From NCBI RefSeq assembly GCF_027172205.1, contig NC_070616.1, positions 44,737,001 to 44,801,000 on the forward strand: a stretch of 64,000 nucleotides of DNA, read 5' to 3'. Numbering within the stretch: position 1 is the first letter of the stretch; each line of letters begins with the position of its first letter. Under the pieces are notes generated by a model. That model worked only from the letters and a program-made list of their open reading frames with translations, did no database searches and was not told where the DNA came from. The DNA comes from Podarcis raffonei. Its lineage: Eukaryota; Chordata; Lepidosauria; Squamata; Lacertidae. This document shows, piece by piece, positions 44,069 to 55,009 of the stretch. The translations under genes were made by a program, and so were the position numbers.

Positions 44069-45178
44069 TTGGGGGGATTTATTTGTCCTGTCTTCACGCT
44101 TTTTATGATGGAGGACCGCTGTAGTCACCCCCAACGACACCTTCTCAAGATGGAGGGTGAGGGAACAGCTGCAGTCGCCTGTGGTTCCTGCGCAATGTTT
44201 GCCATCTTGCCAAAGGTTGCAGGCAGCTTTACCTGCAGCAATTGCATGTTGATTGCCCTCTTAAAAGACAAAGTCCAGCAACTGGAGGAACGTGTAGCTA
44301 CGCTCCAAAGAATTAGAGAGCTGGAGCTCTTCTTGGAAGCAACAGAGCACACCGTCTCCACCAAGGAGGAGACAGGGGACTCCCCTGAGAAGGAGGCTAG
44401 TTCACCAACACAGGAGCCAGATATATGGAGAAACGTGACTCAAAGAAGTAGGAGGCCCAGGGTTCGCTCTGATTGTTTAGAAATACGCAATCGCTTTGAG
44501 GTCCTTTCCCCTAGCATGGAAGACGAAGAGCAGACTCCATTTGAGGATCTCTCCCTCATTACAGTCGATCAGGTATATGAAGACGAGCAGCAAAGGCAGT
44601 CTTCAGGGAATGTGCAGGCGACCTTGGAACGGACAGCTCACGGAAGAACCCCGACCAGACCTAAGAGGAGGCGTGTAGTGGTGATAGGGGATTCCCTACT
44701 GAGGGGAACAGAAGCAGTGATCTGTGGGCCTGACAAGATGTCTCGGGAAGTGTGCTGTCTCCCCGGGGCTAAGATCCAAGATGTAACTGAACGACTGCAA
44801 GGAATCATAAAACCCACTGACAAATACCCCTTCCTCTTGGTTCATGTGGGAACCAATGACACTGCAAGCAATAGCCTCCAGAAGATCAAAAGAGATTACG
44901 AGGCTCTGGGCAGGAAATTGAAGCAATTAAATGCACAAATTGTCATCTCATCTGTCCTCCCAGTTGAACGACGTGGCCCAGGGAGAGAGGGAAAAATAGT
45001 GGAAGTGAACAACTGGCTTCGCAAATGGTGTAAACAGGAACGGTTTGGATTCTTAGATCACGGAATGCAGTTTCTTGAAGATGGACTTCTGGCAAGCGAT
45101 GGGCTGCACCTCACAACGGTTGGTAGGAATGTTTTTGCAAAAAATCTCAGAAACCTCATCAGGAGGGCTTTAAACTGA
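44069..45178 (+). CDS. CR1 ORF1: zinc-ribbon/coiled coil plus SGNH esterase-like domain
   Basis: 369 residues. The N-terminal third has paired cysteines ([18 protein letters not shown]) followed by a likely coiled coil ([19 protein letters not shown]). The C-terminal half is the esterase-like domain known from CR1 ORF1: block [12 protein letters not shown], block [14 protein letters not shown] and block [11 protein letters not shown], so Ser, Asn and Asp/His positions are all present. The role is thought to be nucleic-acid binding and RNP formation. A possible earlier in-frame start is not excluded; ATG 44108 (MEDRCSHP) is an alternative. Confidence 0.9.
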   Translation: MGGFICPVFTLFMMEDRCSHPQRHLLKMEGEGTAAVACGSCAMFAILPKVAGSFTCSNCMLIALLKDKVQQLEERVATLQRIRELELFLEATEHTVSTKEETGDSPEKEASSPTQEPDIWRNVTQRSRRPRVRSDCLEIRNRFEVLSPSMEDEEQTPFEDLSLITVDQVYEDEQQRQSSGNVQATLERTAHGRTPTRPKRRRVVVIGDSLLRGTEAVICGPDKMSREVCCLPGAKIQDVTERLQGIIKPTDKYPFLLVHVGTNDTASNSLQKIKRDYEALGRKLKQLNAQIVISSVLPVERRGPGREGKIVEVNNWLRKWCKQERFGFLDHGMQFLEDGLLASDGLHLTTVGRNVFAKNLRNLIRRALN

Positions 45179-45183
45179 CTAAT

Positions 45184-48087
45184 GTGGGGGAGGGAGACAG
45201 TGCTCCTGAAGGTAGGAGTCTATCAATTGATGAAGATGATCATCCAAATGTCATAGACCGAATGGAGCAAACAGCACGCAGACCTAGTGGTGGGAGGAAA
45301 AAATCCTTAAATAAGAGACACGGGGGAATGATTAATGGTCTGTACACTAATGCGCAAAGTATGGGAAATAAACAAGATGAGCTTGAGCTCTTGGTACAGC
45401 AAACTAAATATGACATAATAGGCATCACTGAAACCTGGTGGGATAAGTCCCACGATTGGAATGTAATAATAGAGGGATACAATCTATTTCAGAGAAACAG
45501 ACCAGACAAGAAAGGAGGAGGAGTGGCGTTATATGTCAGGGATGTGTATACCTGTGAAGAGATCCAAGATTTAGAACCTCAAAGCCAAAGTGAGAGCATT
45601 TGGGTCAAAATTAAGGGAGAGAAGAATAACAGTGACCTCATTGTGGGAGTTTACTATAGATCCCCAAGCCAAACGGAGGACATAGATGATGCCTTCCTGG
45701 AACAGATGGCCAAGCATGCAAAAGGAAGGGAGATAGTAGTAATGGGGGACTTCAATTACCCGGATATTTGTTGGATGTCAAACTCAGCCAAGAGCATAAG
45801 GTCAAACAGATTCCTCACTGGCCTTGCAGACAACTTCATTGTCCAGAAAGTGGGAGAAGCTACAAGAGGAACAGCCATTTTAGATCTGGTCCTAACCAAT
45901 GTTGATGACCTGGTTAGTGGGGTAGAAGTGGAAGGATCATTAGGCGCGAGTGATCATGCTCTTCTGAAGTTTACTATACAGCGGAAAGGAGCAGCCAAGC
46001 ATACTAGGACTCAATTTCTCGACTTTAAGAAAGCCGACTTCATAAAACTTAGGGAAGTGCTGGGTGAGATCCCATGGACAGTAATACTAAAAGGAAAGGG
46101 AGTTCATGATGGCTGGGAGTTTGTTAAGAGGGAGATAGTAAAAGCACAACTTCAGGCAATACCAATGAGACGGAAACATGGAAGGTGCCTAAAGAAGCCA
46201 GGGTGGCTATCTAAAGAACTTTTAACTGAGTTAAGATTAAAAAAGGATGTGTACAAAAAATGGAAAAGGGGGGAAACCACCAAAGAGGAATTCAAACAAA
46301 TAGCCAGCACGTGTAGACACAAAGTCAGAAAAGCTAAAGCACAGAATGAACTCAGGCTTGCTAGAGAGGTTAAAAGCAACAAAAAAGGCTTTTATGGGTA
46401 TGTTCGTAGCAAAAGGAAGAACAAAGAAACAGTGGGGTCACTCAGAGGAGAAGATGGTGAAATGCAAACAGGGGACACAGAAAGGGCTGAACTCCTCAAT
46501 GCCTTCTTTGCCTCAGTCTTCTCCGATAAAGAAAACAATGCCCGACCTGAAGAATTTGGAGCAAATGATTCAGCAGAGGAAACACAGCCCAGAATAACTA
46601 AGGAGATAGTACAAGAATACTTGGCTAGTCTAGATGTATTCAAGTCTCCAGGGCCAGATGAACTGCATCCAAGAGTATTAAAAGAACTGGCAGATGTGAT
46701 TTCAGAACCACTGGGAGTCATCTTTGAGAATTCCTGGAGAACAGGCGAAGTCCCGGCAGACTGGAGGAGGGCAAATGTTGTCCCTATTTTCAAAAAGGGG
46801 AAAAGAGAGGACCCAAATAATTACCGCCCAGTCAGTCTGATATCAATACCAGGGAAGATTCTGGAGCAGATCATTAAGCAAACAGTCTGTGAGCACCTGG
46901 AAAGGAATGCTGTGATCACCAATAGTCAGCATGGATTTCTGAAAAATAAGTCATGTCAGACTAACCTGATCTCGTTTTTTGACAGAATTACAAGCCTGGT
47001 AGATGAAGGGAACGCAGTGGATGTAGCCTACCTTGATTTCAGCAAGGCATTTGACAAGGTGCCCCATGATATTCTTGTAAAGAAGCTGGTAAAATGCGGT
47101 CTTGACTATGCTACCACTCAGTGGATTTGTAACTGGCTGACTGACCGAACCCAAAGGGTGCTCATCAATGGTTCCTCTTCATCCTGGAGAAGAGTGACTA
47201 GTGGGGTGCCACAGGGTTCTGTCTTGGGCCCGGTCTTATTCAACATCTTTATCAACGACTTGGATGATGGACTCAAGGGCATCCTGATCAAATTTGCAGA
47301 TGACACCAAACTGGGAGGGGTGGCTAACACCCCAGAGGACAGGAACACACTTCAAAACGACCTTGACAGATTAGAGAACTGGGCCAAAACAAACAAGATG
47401 AATTTTAACAGGGAGAAATGTAAAGTATTGCACTTGGGCAAAAAAAATGAGAGGCACAAATACAAGATGGGTGACACCTGGCTTGAGAGCACTACATGTG
47501 AAAAGGATCTAGGAGTCTTGGTTGACCACAAACTTGACATGAGCCAACAGTGTGACGCGGCAGCTAAAAAAGCCAATGCAATTCTGGGCTGCATCAATAG
47601 GAGTATAGCATCTAGATCAAGGGAAGTAATAGTGCCACTGTATTCTGCTCTGGTCAGACCTCACCTGGAGTACTGTGTCCAGTTCTGGGCACCACAGTTC
47701 AAGAAGGACATTGACAAACTGGAATGTGTCCAGAGGAGGGCAACCAAAATGGTCAAAGGCCTGGAAACGATGCCTTATGAGGAACGGCTAAGGGAGCTGG
47801 GCATGTTTAGCCTGGAGAAGAGGAGGTTAAGGGGTGATATGTTCAAATATATAAAAGGATGTCACATAGAGGAGGGAGAAAGGTTGTTTTCTGCTGCTCC
47901 AGAGAAGCGGACACGGAGCAATGGATACAAACTACAAGAAAGAAGATTCCACCTAAACATTAGGAAGAACTTCCTGACAGTAAGAGCTGTTCGACAGTGG
48001 AATTTGCTGCCAAGGAGTGTGGTGGAGTCTCCTTCTTTGGAGGTCTTTAAGCAGAGGCTTGACAACCATATGTCAGGAGTGCTCTGA
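45184..48087 (+). CDS. CR1 ORF2: endonuclease and reverse transcriptase, intact
   Basis: The frame is open for 967 codons from 45184, but its first codon there is GTG; the first ATG in frame is 45262 (MEQTARR). It lies in a different frame from ORF1, five bases after its stop. It holds an APE-type endonuclease ([43 protein letters not shown]) and a reverse transcriptase ([38 protein letters not shown] with the catalytic Asp pair), and ends [10 protein letters not shown]. Compared with the copy at 34383-35365 it lacks three residues after RLRGDM. Confidence 0.93.
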   Translation: MGEGDSAPEGRSLSIDEDDHPNVIDRMEQTARRPSGGRKKSLNKRHGGMINGLYTNAQSMGNKQDELELLVQQTKYDIIGITETWWDKSHDWNVIIEGYNLFQRNRPDKKGGGVALYVRDVYTCEEIQDLEPQSQSESIWVKIKGEKNNSDLIVGVYYRSPSQTEDIDDAFLEQMAKHAKGREIVVMGDFNYPDICWMSNSAKSIRSNRFLTGLADNFIVQKVGEATRGTAILDLVLTNVDDLVSGVEVEGSLGASDHALLKFTIQRKGAAKHTRTQFLDFKKADFIKLREVLGEIPWTVILKGKGVHDGWEFVKREIVKAQLQAIPMRRKHGRCLKKPGWLSKELLTELRLKKDVYKKWKRGETTKEEFKQIASTCRHKVRKAKAQNELRLAREVKSNKKGFYGYVRSKRKNKETVGSLRGEDGEMQTGDTERAELLNAFFASVFSDKENNARPEEFGANDSAEETQPRITKEIVQEYLASLDVFKSPGPDELHPRVLKELADVISEPLGVIFENSWRTGEVPADWRRANVVPIFKKGKREDPNNYRPVSLISIPGKILEQIIKQTVCEHLERNAVITNSQHGFLKNKSCQTNLISFFDRITSLVDEGNAVDVAYLDFSKAFDKVPHDILVKKLVKCGLDYATTQWICNWLTDRTQRVLINGSSSSWRRVTSGVPQGSVLGPVLFNIFINDLDDGLKGILIKFADDTKLGGVANTPEDRNTLQNDLDRLENWAKTNKMNFNREKCKVLHLGKKNERHKYKMGDTWLESTTCEKDLGVLVDHKLDMSQQCDAAAKKANAILGCINRSIASRSREVIVPLYSALVRPHLEYCVQFWAPQFKKDIDKLECVQRRATKMVKGLETMPYEERLRELGMFSLEKRRLRGDMFKYIKGCHIEEGERLFSAAPEKRTRSNGYKLQERRFHLNIRKNFLTVRAVRQWNLLPRSVVESPSLEVFKQRLDNHMSGVL

Positions 48088-48787
48088 TGGTGTTTCCTGC
48101 TTGGCAGGGGGTTGGACTCGATGGCCCTTGTGGTCTCTTCCAACTCTATGATTCTATGATTCTATGATTCTATGATTCTAAGAAGATCAAACCTATCTAT
48201 TCTTAAGGAGATCAGCCCTGAGTGCTCAATGGAAGGACAGATCTTGAAGCTGAGGCTCCAATACTTTGGCCACCTCATGAGAAGACTCCCTGGAAAAGAC
48301 CCTGATGTTGGGAAAGATGAGGGCACAAGGAGAAGGGGACAACAGAGGACGAGATGGTTGGACAGTGTTCTCAAAGCTACCAGCATGAGTTTGACCAAAC
48401 TGCGGGAGGCAGTGGAAGACAGAAGTACCTGGCACGTGCTGGTCCATGGGGTTACAAAGAGTCAGACACAACTAAACGACTAAACAACAAATATTTCTTA
48501 TTAGTTTACTTGTTTTGCTTTTAATGGCTTCCTGTTAACAGATACTTAAACACTCAGTCTGTAAGCACTGGAAAAGGATGCTGTGATTAGAAAAACCCAG
48601 CAAGGGTTTCTCAAAAACAAATCATGCCAGATGAATCTCATTATTTTTTTATAAGAGTTACAAGTTTAGTGGATCAGGGGAAAGCTGTGGATGTAGTATA
48701 TCGTGATTTCACCAACACTTTTGACAAAGTCCATTATATTATTGCAGAGAAGCTGGTAGAATGTGGGCTGGATAATGTAACTATTAG

Positions 48788-49040
48788 AAGAAGAAGAAGA
48801 GTTTGGACTTGATATCCCGCTTTTCACTACCCTTTAAGGAGTCTGAAAGCGGCTAACAATCTCCTTTTCCCTTCCTCCCCCACAACAAACACTATATGAG
48901 GTGAGTGGGGCTGAGAGACTTCAGAGAAGTGTGCCTAGCCCAAGGTCACCCAGCAGCTGCATGTGGAGGAGCGGGGAATCGAACCCGGTTCACCAGATTA
49001 CAAGTCCACCACTCTTAACCACTACACCACACTGGCTCTC
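48788..49040 (-). repeat. tRNA-derived SINE with MIR-like core
   Basis: The minus strand starts GAGAGCCAGTGTGGTGTAGT with GGTTAAGAG (A-box) and CCGGGTTCGATTCCCC (B-box), then GGGTGACCTTGGGCTAGG as in MIR/CORE-SINEs, and ends with an (AAG/CTT)n tail. It is full length. A second copy is at 55184-55426. Confidence 0.85.
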
Positions 49041-49254
49041 AATCCATATTAGGTGGATTTGTATCTAGTTTACTGACCAAATCCAAAGAATTTTCCTTAA
49101 TGGTTCCTCGTCATCCTGGGGGTGGAAATGACAAGTTGGGTGCTGCAGGGTTCTGCATATTCCCATTGCTGTTCAACATCTTTATAAATGATTTGGATGA
49201 AGGAATTGAGGGAATACTCATCAAATTTGCAGATGACACCAAATTAGGAAGGGT

Positions 49255-49518
49255 TGTTGTTGTTGTTTAGTCGTTTAGTCGTGTCCGACTCTTCGTGACC
49301 CCATGGACCAGAGCATGCCAGGTACTTCTGTCTTCCACTGCCTCCCGCAGTTTGGTCAGACTCATGTTTGTGGCTTCGAGAACACTGTCCAACCATCTCG
49401 TCCTCTGTTGTCCCCTTCTCCTTGTGCCCTCCATCTTTCCCAACATCAGGGTCTTTTCCAGGGGGTCTTCTCTTCTCATGAGGTGGCCAAAGTATTGGAG
49501 CCTTAGCTTCAGGATCTG
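49255..49518 (-). mobile_element. BovB 3'-end fragment with 11-bp target duplication
   Basis: The last 264 bp of BovB on the minus strand, flanked by exact TTAGGAAGGGT (49244-49254 and 49519-49529). It encodes only the C-terminal MRREDPLEKTLMLGKMEGTR onward. It interrupts the CR1 fragment in its FADDTKLG motif. Confidence 0.93.
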
Positions 49519-49812
49519 TTAGGAAGGGTAGCTAATGCAGAATACAGAATCAGGATTCAAAATGCTCTTAACAGATTGGAGACCTAGCCCCAATGTAAGA
49601 AAATGAAATTCAACAAGTTCTACACTTACAAATATAAAATGGGTGACATCTGGCTTGCCAGTAGTACCATAAAAAGGATCTAGGGGTCTTGGCAGACAAG
49701 CTTAACATGAATCAACAGTGTGATGCAGAAGAAAATGCTATTCTAGGCTGCAGCATGAACAAAAGTATAGTGTCCAGATCAATAGAAGTAATCTTCCTGC
49801 TCTATACTCTGC

Positions 49813-50825
49813 ACAGTGCACATTATATTGTGATGCTGCCTCTTGCTTGCCTGGACAGAGGATAAGCAGAGGTGTGTGCATTGAACCATCTTGCTTTTGT
49901 GTGACTGCAACTCGCTGTAGAAAGGTCACATTCTTTCCTCTGCTTACTTTTTTCACTCTGGTTGCCCACCACTGGAATAAGGACCCAAGAATGCTGTCTG
50001 GAAGGGAATGAGGCCCTTGTTTTGACTTGTGAGGGAGGGGTGGTTCTGTACATTTGAATGATGAAAGCCCAAATAGCTCCAGATGTTATTTCTTTAAAGT
50101 TAAATTTAGAACTTCAGATGTGTGCTGCTGTTGCATCAGACCAAAGGACCATCCTGTCTCAGCAGCACCCAACCATATGCCACTTAGACAAATAAGACAA
50201 ACACAGAAAATGTCTGTACACAAAGGAAGATCCAGTTTTTAGCTGGTGGCAGGAAGTGCAAGGCTGGGCAGGAGATAAGCTGTTTGTTTGTTTGTTGTTG
50301 TGTGTCTCCAGATAGCCACACCATAGGGAAGCAAGAGGCATTTCATTGTCATCTTTGCTATCAGACAGAAGATGCAATTAAAAAGGATACCTCCTCAAGG
50401 GCGTTCTTAGCTTCATCGCTAACTTGCCAAATGCCTAATGTTCCACAGTGAGTAGTCAACTGACAGTATTAGCTCAGGGAACTCCTTGTTCCTCTCTTTG
50501 TGGGCCACCAGTTTGAGAAGTACTGAATGAAAGGCTGCTCTTCCCCCAACACCTTAATGGTCACACAGGAACCAAAATTCTCTTTCATACTAGGGATGGC
50601 TGGATCTCTCAAGTTTAGTTTCCTTCAGTTCTTTCCAGTTTAGTTCACCATATTTTTGAATTGTTCGCCATAAAATTCAACAGCATTTTTGTAAGCATTT
50701 CATCTATTAAGACACATTTTTGCAAACAGTTCCCCCTCATAAATGCATTTTTGCTTCAGGTTTTCAATCCCTGATCTAACCCAAGGCTTCTTGTGTTCTT
50801 AAACCAGCTGAGTAGAAACACAGTA
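49813..50825. other. Intergenic stretch, diverged repeats
   Basis: A CR1-3'-UTR-like line (GCATCAGACCAAAGGACCAT) lies near 50135. No exon is seen. Confidence 0.5.
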
Positions 50826-51035
50826 CAGGGGTACCTCGGGTTAAGTACTTAATTCGTTCTGGAGGTCCGTTCTTAACCTGAAACTGTTCTTAACCTGAAG
50901 CACCACTTTAGCTAATGGGGCCTCCTGCTGCTGCTGCGCCATCCCCTTGCGATTTCTGTTCTCATCCTGAAGCAAAGTTCTTAACCCCAGGTACTATTTC
51001 TGGGTTAGGGGAGTCTGTAACCCGAGGTACCACTG
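50826..51035. mobile_element. Tigger/pogo-like MITE, copy 4
   Basis: CAGGGGTACCTCGGGTTAAG to AACCCGAGGTACCACTG with TA on both sides. It lies about 150 bp upstream of the ADAM9 CpG island. Same orientation as copy 1. Confidence 0.87.
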
Positions 51036-51189
51036 TACTATGGTCTTTCAATCGTTAATATTTCAGATCAGTAAATGCCTACCAAGCCTTGGCTAATTTG
51101 CCTTCAGTTATATATGTATTTCCTTTTTTTAAAAGACTTTTTTTTTATCTGGGGCTCCAGGAATATTCCAACCCCCCAAGCAGAACAGA

Positions 51190-51760
51190 ACAGCCAAGCG
51201 GACGGAGGCGGCGGCGGCGGCTCGAGGGCGCATTCCAAGGGGACGCGCTTTTGGCGGGGCTCCGCGTGTCCATGTCGGGAGAGTCCTCTCGGCGGCGGCT
51301 GCGCTGCTCCGCCGGCCCGCCGGCCGGACCTCTTGGGCCGCTGGCCCTCCCGCTCTTCCCCGCTTCGTCGTCCTGCCCTCGGGCGGGCGGGTGGGGAGGA
51401 GCCGGCTCCTCCCCGGGGGTGGTCCCGGGACTGGGAGGCCGCGCCGCGCACGCTCCAGAAGCGGAGGGGCCGCTGCTCGGAGCCCGGATCCGGGCGCGGG
51501 GATGGGGATGGTGCGTTCCGCGCGGAGCTGCTGGCTGCTGCTGCTGCTCTTCGGGGCGCTGCCTGCGCAGGCCGACCGGCCAGGTGAGTCCGGAGGGGGC
51601 GGGCGGGCGAGCGGCGACCCCCTTTTCCTTCCCCTCCTTCCGAGCGTCTCGGCTCTCCTTTGGCCGGCGACCTCCCCGCCCCTCGGCGCGCGCCGAGGAG
51701 CGAGAGCCAAGCCTCCCCCTCCCCCTCCCCGATCCTTCCCCGCGGATCCCCTGGACAGAA
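51190..51760 (+). promoter_or_regulatory. ADAM9 CpG-island promoter
   Basis: A sharp change to CpG-dense sequence at about 51195 extends through exon 1 into intron 1. There is no TATA box near the ATG. The many long ORFs on both strands here are a by-product of GC content. Confidence 0.65.
51502..51583 (+). CDS. ADAM9: ADAM9 exon 1 (signal peptide)
   Basis: It encodes MGMVRSARSCWLLLLLFGAL and PAQADRP, a typical signal peptide, and splices in phase 1 at CCAG|GTGAGT. Human ADAM9 exon 1 likewise ends ...ARP with the following Gly split. ADAM9 is a membrane-anchored metalloprotease-disintegrin. Only this exon is in the window; the identity relies on the short peptide, the CpG island and the position next to TM2D2. 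A second in-frame Met is at codon 3. Confidence 0.78.
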
Positions 51761-52149
51761 GCGCCACCCTCTTCTCCCTCTTCCGCTCGGGAACCTTGGC
51801 AAGGAAGCCGGGATGCCTCACCCGCGTCCGCCTGTGGAGGGGACTCCACACTCCGGAGATCCTGCGGACACGCGCGCTTTCCACTCTAAGCGGATTCTCC
51901 GCCGCTTAAGCAAGCCTTGGTCGGAGCAGCGCCTGGGGAACTTCTTTAGAAGAGAGCAGGGAAATGTTTGGTCAATTATTGCGGGCAGGCAAAAGCTCTT
52001 TCTTTCTTTTAAGAATCCCTTCCAAGAAGGCATTCCGAAGCCATTTACAATCTAATAAGTCATATATGAAACCGTTGCACAATTGAAAACAGTTAAAACA
52101 ATTCAATATATAAAAACAATATAAATATACAAAGTTTAAAATAATATTG

Positions 52150-53210
52150 GGAGCATGCTCATCAAATTTGCAGATGACACTAAACTGAGAGGGGTAGCTA
52201 ATGCTGCAAAAGACAGAATCAGAATTCAAAATGACCTTAACAGATTGGAGAACTGGGCCCAAGCTAATGGAAATAATTTCAATAGGGACAAATGTCAGGT
52301 TCTGCACTTAGGTGGGGAGAATCAAATACACAAATATAAGGGGTCTTGGTGGACCACAAGCTGAACATGAGTCCACAGATGCAGCAGCAAAAAAAGCTAA
52401 TTCTATTCTAGGCTGCATCAACAGAAGTCTAGTATCCAGATCAAGGGAAGTCATATTACCACTTGGTCAAAACACACATGGAATACTGTGTCCAGTTCTG
52501 GGCACCACAATTTAAGAAGGATGTTGACAAGCTGGAAGGTGTGCAGAGCAGGACGAACAATATGATCCAGGGTTTGGAAACCAAGCCTTGTGAGGAACAG
52601 TTGAAGGAGCTGGAAATGTTTAGTATGGAAAAGAGATTGAGAGGAGATAGGATAGCCATCTTCAAATATCTTAAGGGCTGTCACATGGAGGATTAAGTAA
52701 GCTTGTTTTCTCCTGTTCCAGAGCTAGGACCTGAACCAATGGCTTCAATTTACAAGAAAGGAGATTCCAACTAAGCATTTGAAAAAAACTTTCTGACCAT
52801 TAGAGTGGTTTGACAGTGGGACAGTCTCCCTTCGGGGCGTGCAGTGAATTTTTTTGTAGGGGAACAGGGCCAGAGATGCCAGCTTGTGAGGGCAATGGGG
52901 TTGGGGTGCCATCGTGACATTGTGATGTCTCATGTGAGCATTGTGCCTCCTTCCTTAAGCCGAGCAAAAGCTTCCTAGGCTTTGGGAAGGAGGCACCAGA
53001 GATTAATACTTTAATACTCTAATTTACTGGAAACATGTTGGGGACCAATGTAGTCCCCCTAGTCACTGCTTGGTAGGTTGTGGACTCTCCTTCACTGGAA
53101 GCTTTTAAGCAGAGGTTGGTTAAAAAATCTAGCTGAGCTTCCTGCATTGCAGGAGGTTGTACTGGATGACCCTGAGATTCCTTCCAACTCTACATTTCTA
53201 TGATTCTATA
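52150..53210 (+). mobile_element. Older CR1 LINE fragment
   Basis: It reads as diverged CR1 RT ([60 protein letters not shown]) and ends ACTCTACATTTCTATGATTC. It is broken by several frame changes and is distinctly older than the CR1 at 43797-48179. Confidence 0.85.
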
Positions 53211-53407
53211 GTATTAAAAATCAGGAACACCTTAGAGGAGGTGTTTGTCTGATGTGCAGTGCAAGGGAGTTCCAAGGAAGTGGACCAGTTCTAGCATCCT
53301 CCAGAAGGAATCTTTGGATGGGCTTCACAGGATGCTCTTGCAGTGGCTGGTCGGGGAGGTTGGGGTTGGACGTATTTCCCACCGGTATCTTGGTTCAAAG
53401 TTGTATA

Positions 53408-53497
53408 GGTAAAGGTAAAGGGACCCCGTCGTGGGGATTCGAACCGCCGACCTTCTGATCGGCAAGTCCTAGCCTCTGTGGTTTAACCCACAGCGAT
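53408..53497 (-). repeat. Sauria SINE with large internal deletion
   Basis: The 3' tail (GGTAAAGGTAAAGGGA on plus) is joined directly to the tRNA-like head (CGTGGGGATTCGAACCGCCG, then TGATCGGCAAG). About 250 bp of body are absent. Confidence 0.75.
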
Positions 53498-53514
53498 ATA
53501 CCAAAAAAGGTGTT

Positions 53515-53790
53515 CCTAAGCCCTGGTGGATCAGACCAATGGGCCACCAAGTTCAGCACCCTATTTTCCAGAGTGGCCTGTCAGATGATTAGAGAAGTCC
53601 AGGAGCTCAGCTTGAATGCAGCCTTCCTCTTTGCTGTTATTCCGCAGCAATTGGTTCCCATAGGGAAGCTGCTGTTTCCGACTGGGGCTTATCCTCTTGA
53701 CAGTGCCCTTGTTCCTTCTGTGCAGTTGCCTGGGTCTGCTTCCTGGGGGGCTCAAGCTGCTTGGAAGCTCTGCTGTTCAGATCACATTGA
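53515..53790 (-). repeat. Diverged CR1-type 3' UTR fragment
   Basis: TGGTGGATCAGACCAATGGG and GTTCAGCACCCTATTTTCCA resemble the better copy at 55010-55560 in inverted orientation. Confidence 0.5.
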
Positions 53791-54217
53791 AATGTATGGA
53801 AGGCATGCCAGTGCAGGGTAGAGTGTCCCCCCTGTATAGCATTTATTCAATAGAGTGTTAGGGCATATGAGAACTCAGTACTTGTTTTTATTTTATTTTT
53901 GCCCTTAACTTGCTTTTAACTCTTTATGATATTATTATTTGGTTTTATGTTTTTATATTGTTGTAACTTGCTGTGATATATCTTTATGATACAGCAGTAT
54001 ATAACTATTTTTTTCTATCAATCAATAAAATAAACATGATAACAACCTGTGAAATGCTACATAGTTTGTGAGAGGGAGGGGATTGAGAGAGAGACCTGCC
54101 TATATAGTTGTTCATGGCAGAAGTGAGTTTTGATCTGGGGACTTCTAGTTTACAGCTCATTTTCTTGGTCACCATGGTCACCATTTTTTTATTATTTGCT
54201 GGTCATTTGACATGCCA

Positions 54218-54360
54218 GGGCCATAGCTCAGGGACAGAGCATCTGCTTTGCATGCAGAAGGTTCTGTCTCCAATGGCATCTCCTGGTGGGGATGCCTGAA
54301 ATCCTGGTCAGTGTGGACCAACAGTCTTACTTGGTATAAGGCAGCTTCCTGTGTTCCTGT
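54218..54360 (+). repeat. tRNA-derived SINE
   Basis: GGGCCATAGCTCAGGGACAG (A-box), CATCTGCTTTGCATGCAGAA, a decayed B-box, and the 3' body TATAAGGCAGCTTCCTGTGT. It is the best copy of this family in the window. Confidence 0.8.
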
Positions 54361-55009
54361 GATGGGATAATGGCAGTTTGATTCTTCCACCACCTTCTTT
54401 CACCCCCCACCCCCCAACTGCAAAGCACAGGCTTTAAAATGGCATAGATTACAGTTAAGCTCTGTCACTTTACCAACACTTTAAAAGTTTCCTTCCTTCC
54501 CTCCTTCTTTCATATCCCACATTTCTTCCACCATGAAACACCATGTTCTTCATGTGGTTCCCAGGGGCTCTCCCATCCAGGCCCTTTAACCTGGAACCTC
54601 TTTATCTATTTTATTTATAAATACATTTTTATGCTACTTTGCTGGCCTAGCAAGAACTCCCAAAGCAATTTACATAAAATAACAAATCTTTAAATTCAGT
54701 GCTGAATGTAGCCCCCTCCCCATTTTGGCAGGGATAGGCAAGGATCGGCTGACAAATGGTAGCAAATTTTTAAGGTGCCAAATGCAGGCTCTGCTCCCAG
54801 AGGAAAAAACGTTAATGTTTGATGTCAGATATGAAGCAGGTGGGCAGGGCTGGGGAAAAACCATCTTGTGGCCCACATTAGGATCCCTGATGGGTCTAAC
54901 TGAGGTTCCTCACCCTTGTTTGAGGTGCTGTTTTCATGATTATAATATTGGAGGGAGGCCCACCCTATGGATCTGTTTGTATAGGTAGGGTGCATTTTGG
55001 AATTTGAAG

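Larger units (their letters stand above)
43797..48179 (+). mobile_element. Full-length CR1 LINE with both ORFs open
   Basis: The element has a GC-rich 5' UTR (with GAGCTTGTAGGGCAGCGGC repeated near 43814 and 43966), ORF1, a five-base gap, ORF2, and a 3' end of tandem ATTCTATG units, the CR1 hallmark. AAGAAG flanks both sides (43791-43796, 48180-48185), a possible short duplication. Both long ORFs are free of stops, which is rare for CR1, so this may be a source copy or a very recent insertion. It sits inside BovB copy 3. Confidence 0.95.
42686..48490 (+). mobile_element. BovB LINE copy 3, 5' truncated and split by a full CR1
   Basis: The left part 42686-43796 begins inside the RT (DDIPAELFKILKDD) and includes IDYAKAFDCVDHSKLW and FTFLGSMITADGDSSHEIKR. 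The right part 48180-48490 carries the C-terminal text (LQYFGHLMRRL, then LTKLREAVEDRSTWHVLVHG) and the tail AACGACTAAACAACAAA. The intervening 43797-48179 is CR1. Near 43780 some 20 bp of BovB text are replaced by CAAGAATTATGGACTG. No outer target duplication was found. Confidence 0.92.
48556..49812 (+). mobile_element. Older CR1 fragment split by a SINE and a BovB tail
   Basis: Blocks 48556-48787, 49041-49243 and 49530-49812 read as diverged CR1 RT ([35 protein letters not shown], then IRIQNALNRLE). It is frame-broken throughout. It is interrupted by the SINE at 48788-49040 and the BovB piece at 49255-49518. Confidence 0.8.

Noticed and set aside
45184-45261. Apparent Met start of CR1 ORF2 at 45184
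   Set aside because: The codon is GTG; the first ATG in frame is 45262. Translation may start there or by coupling with ORF1.
51104-51909. Several long overlapping ORFs on both strands around ADAM9 exon 1
   Set aside because: They arise from the GC-rich CpG island, where stop codons are rare, and show Arg/Pro/Ala-rich translations with no domains. Only the short signal-peptide frame with a good splice donor fits a gene.
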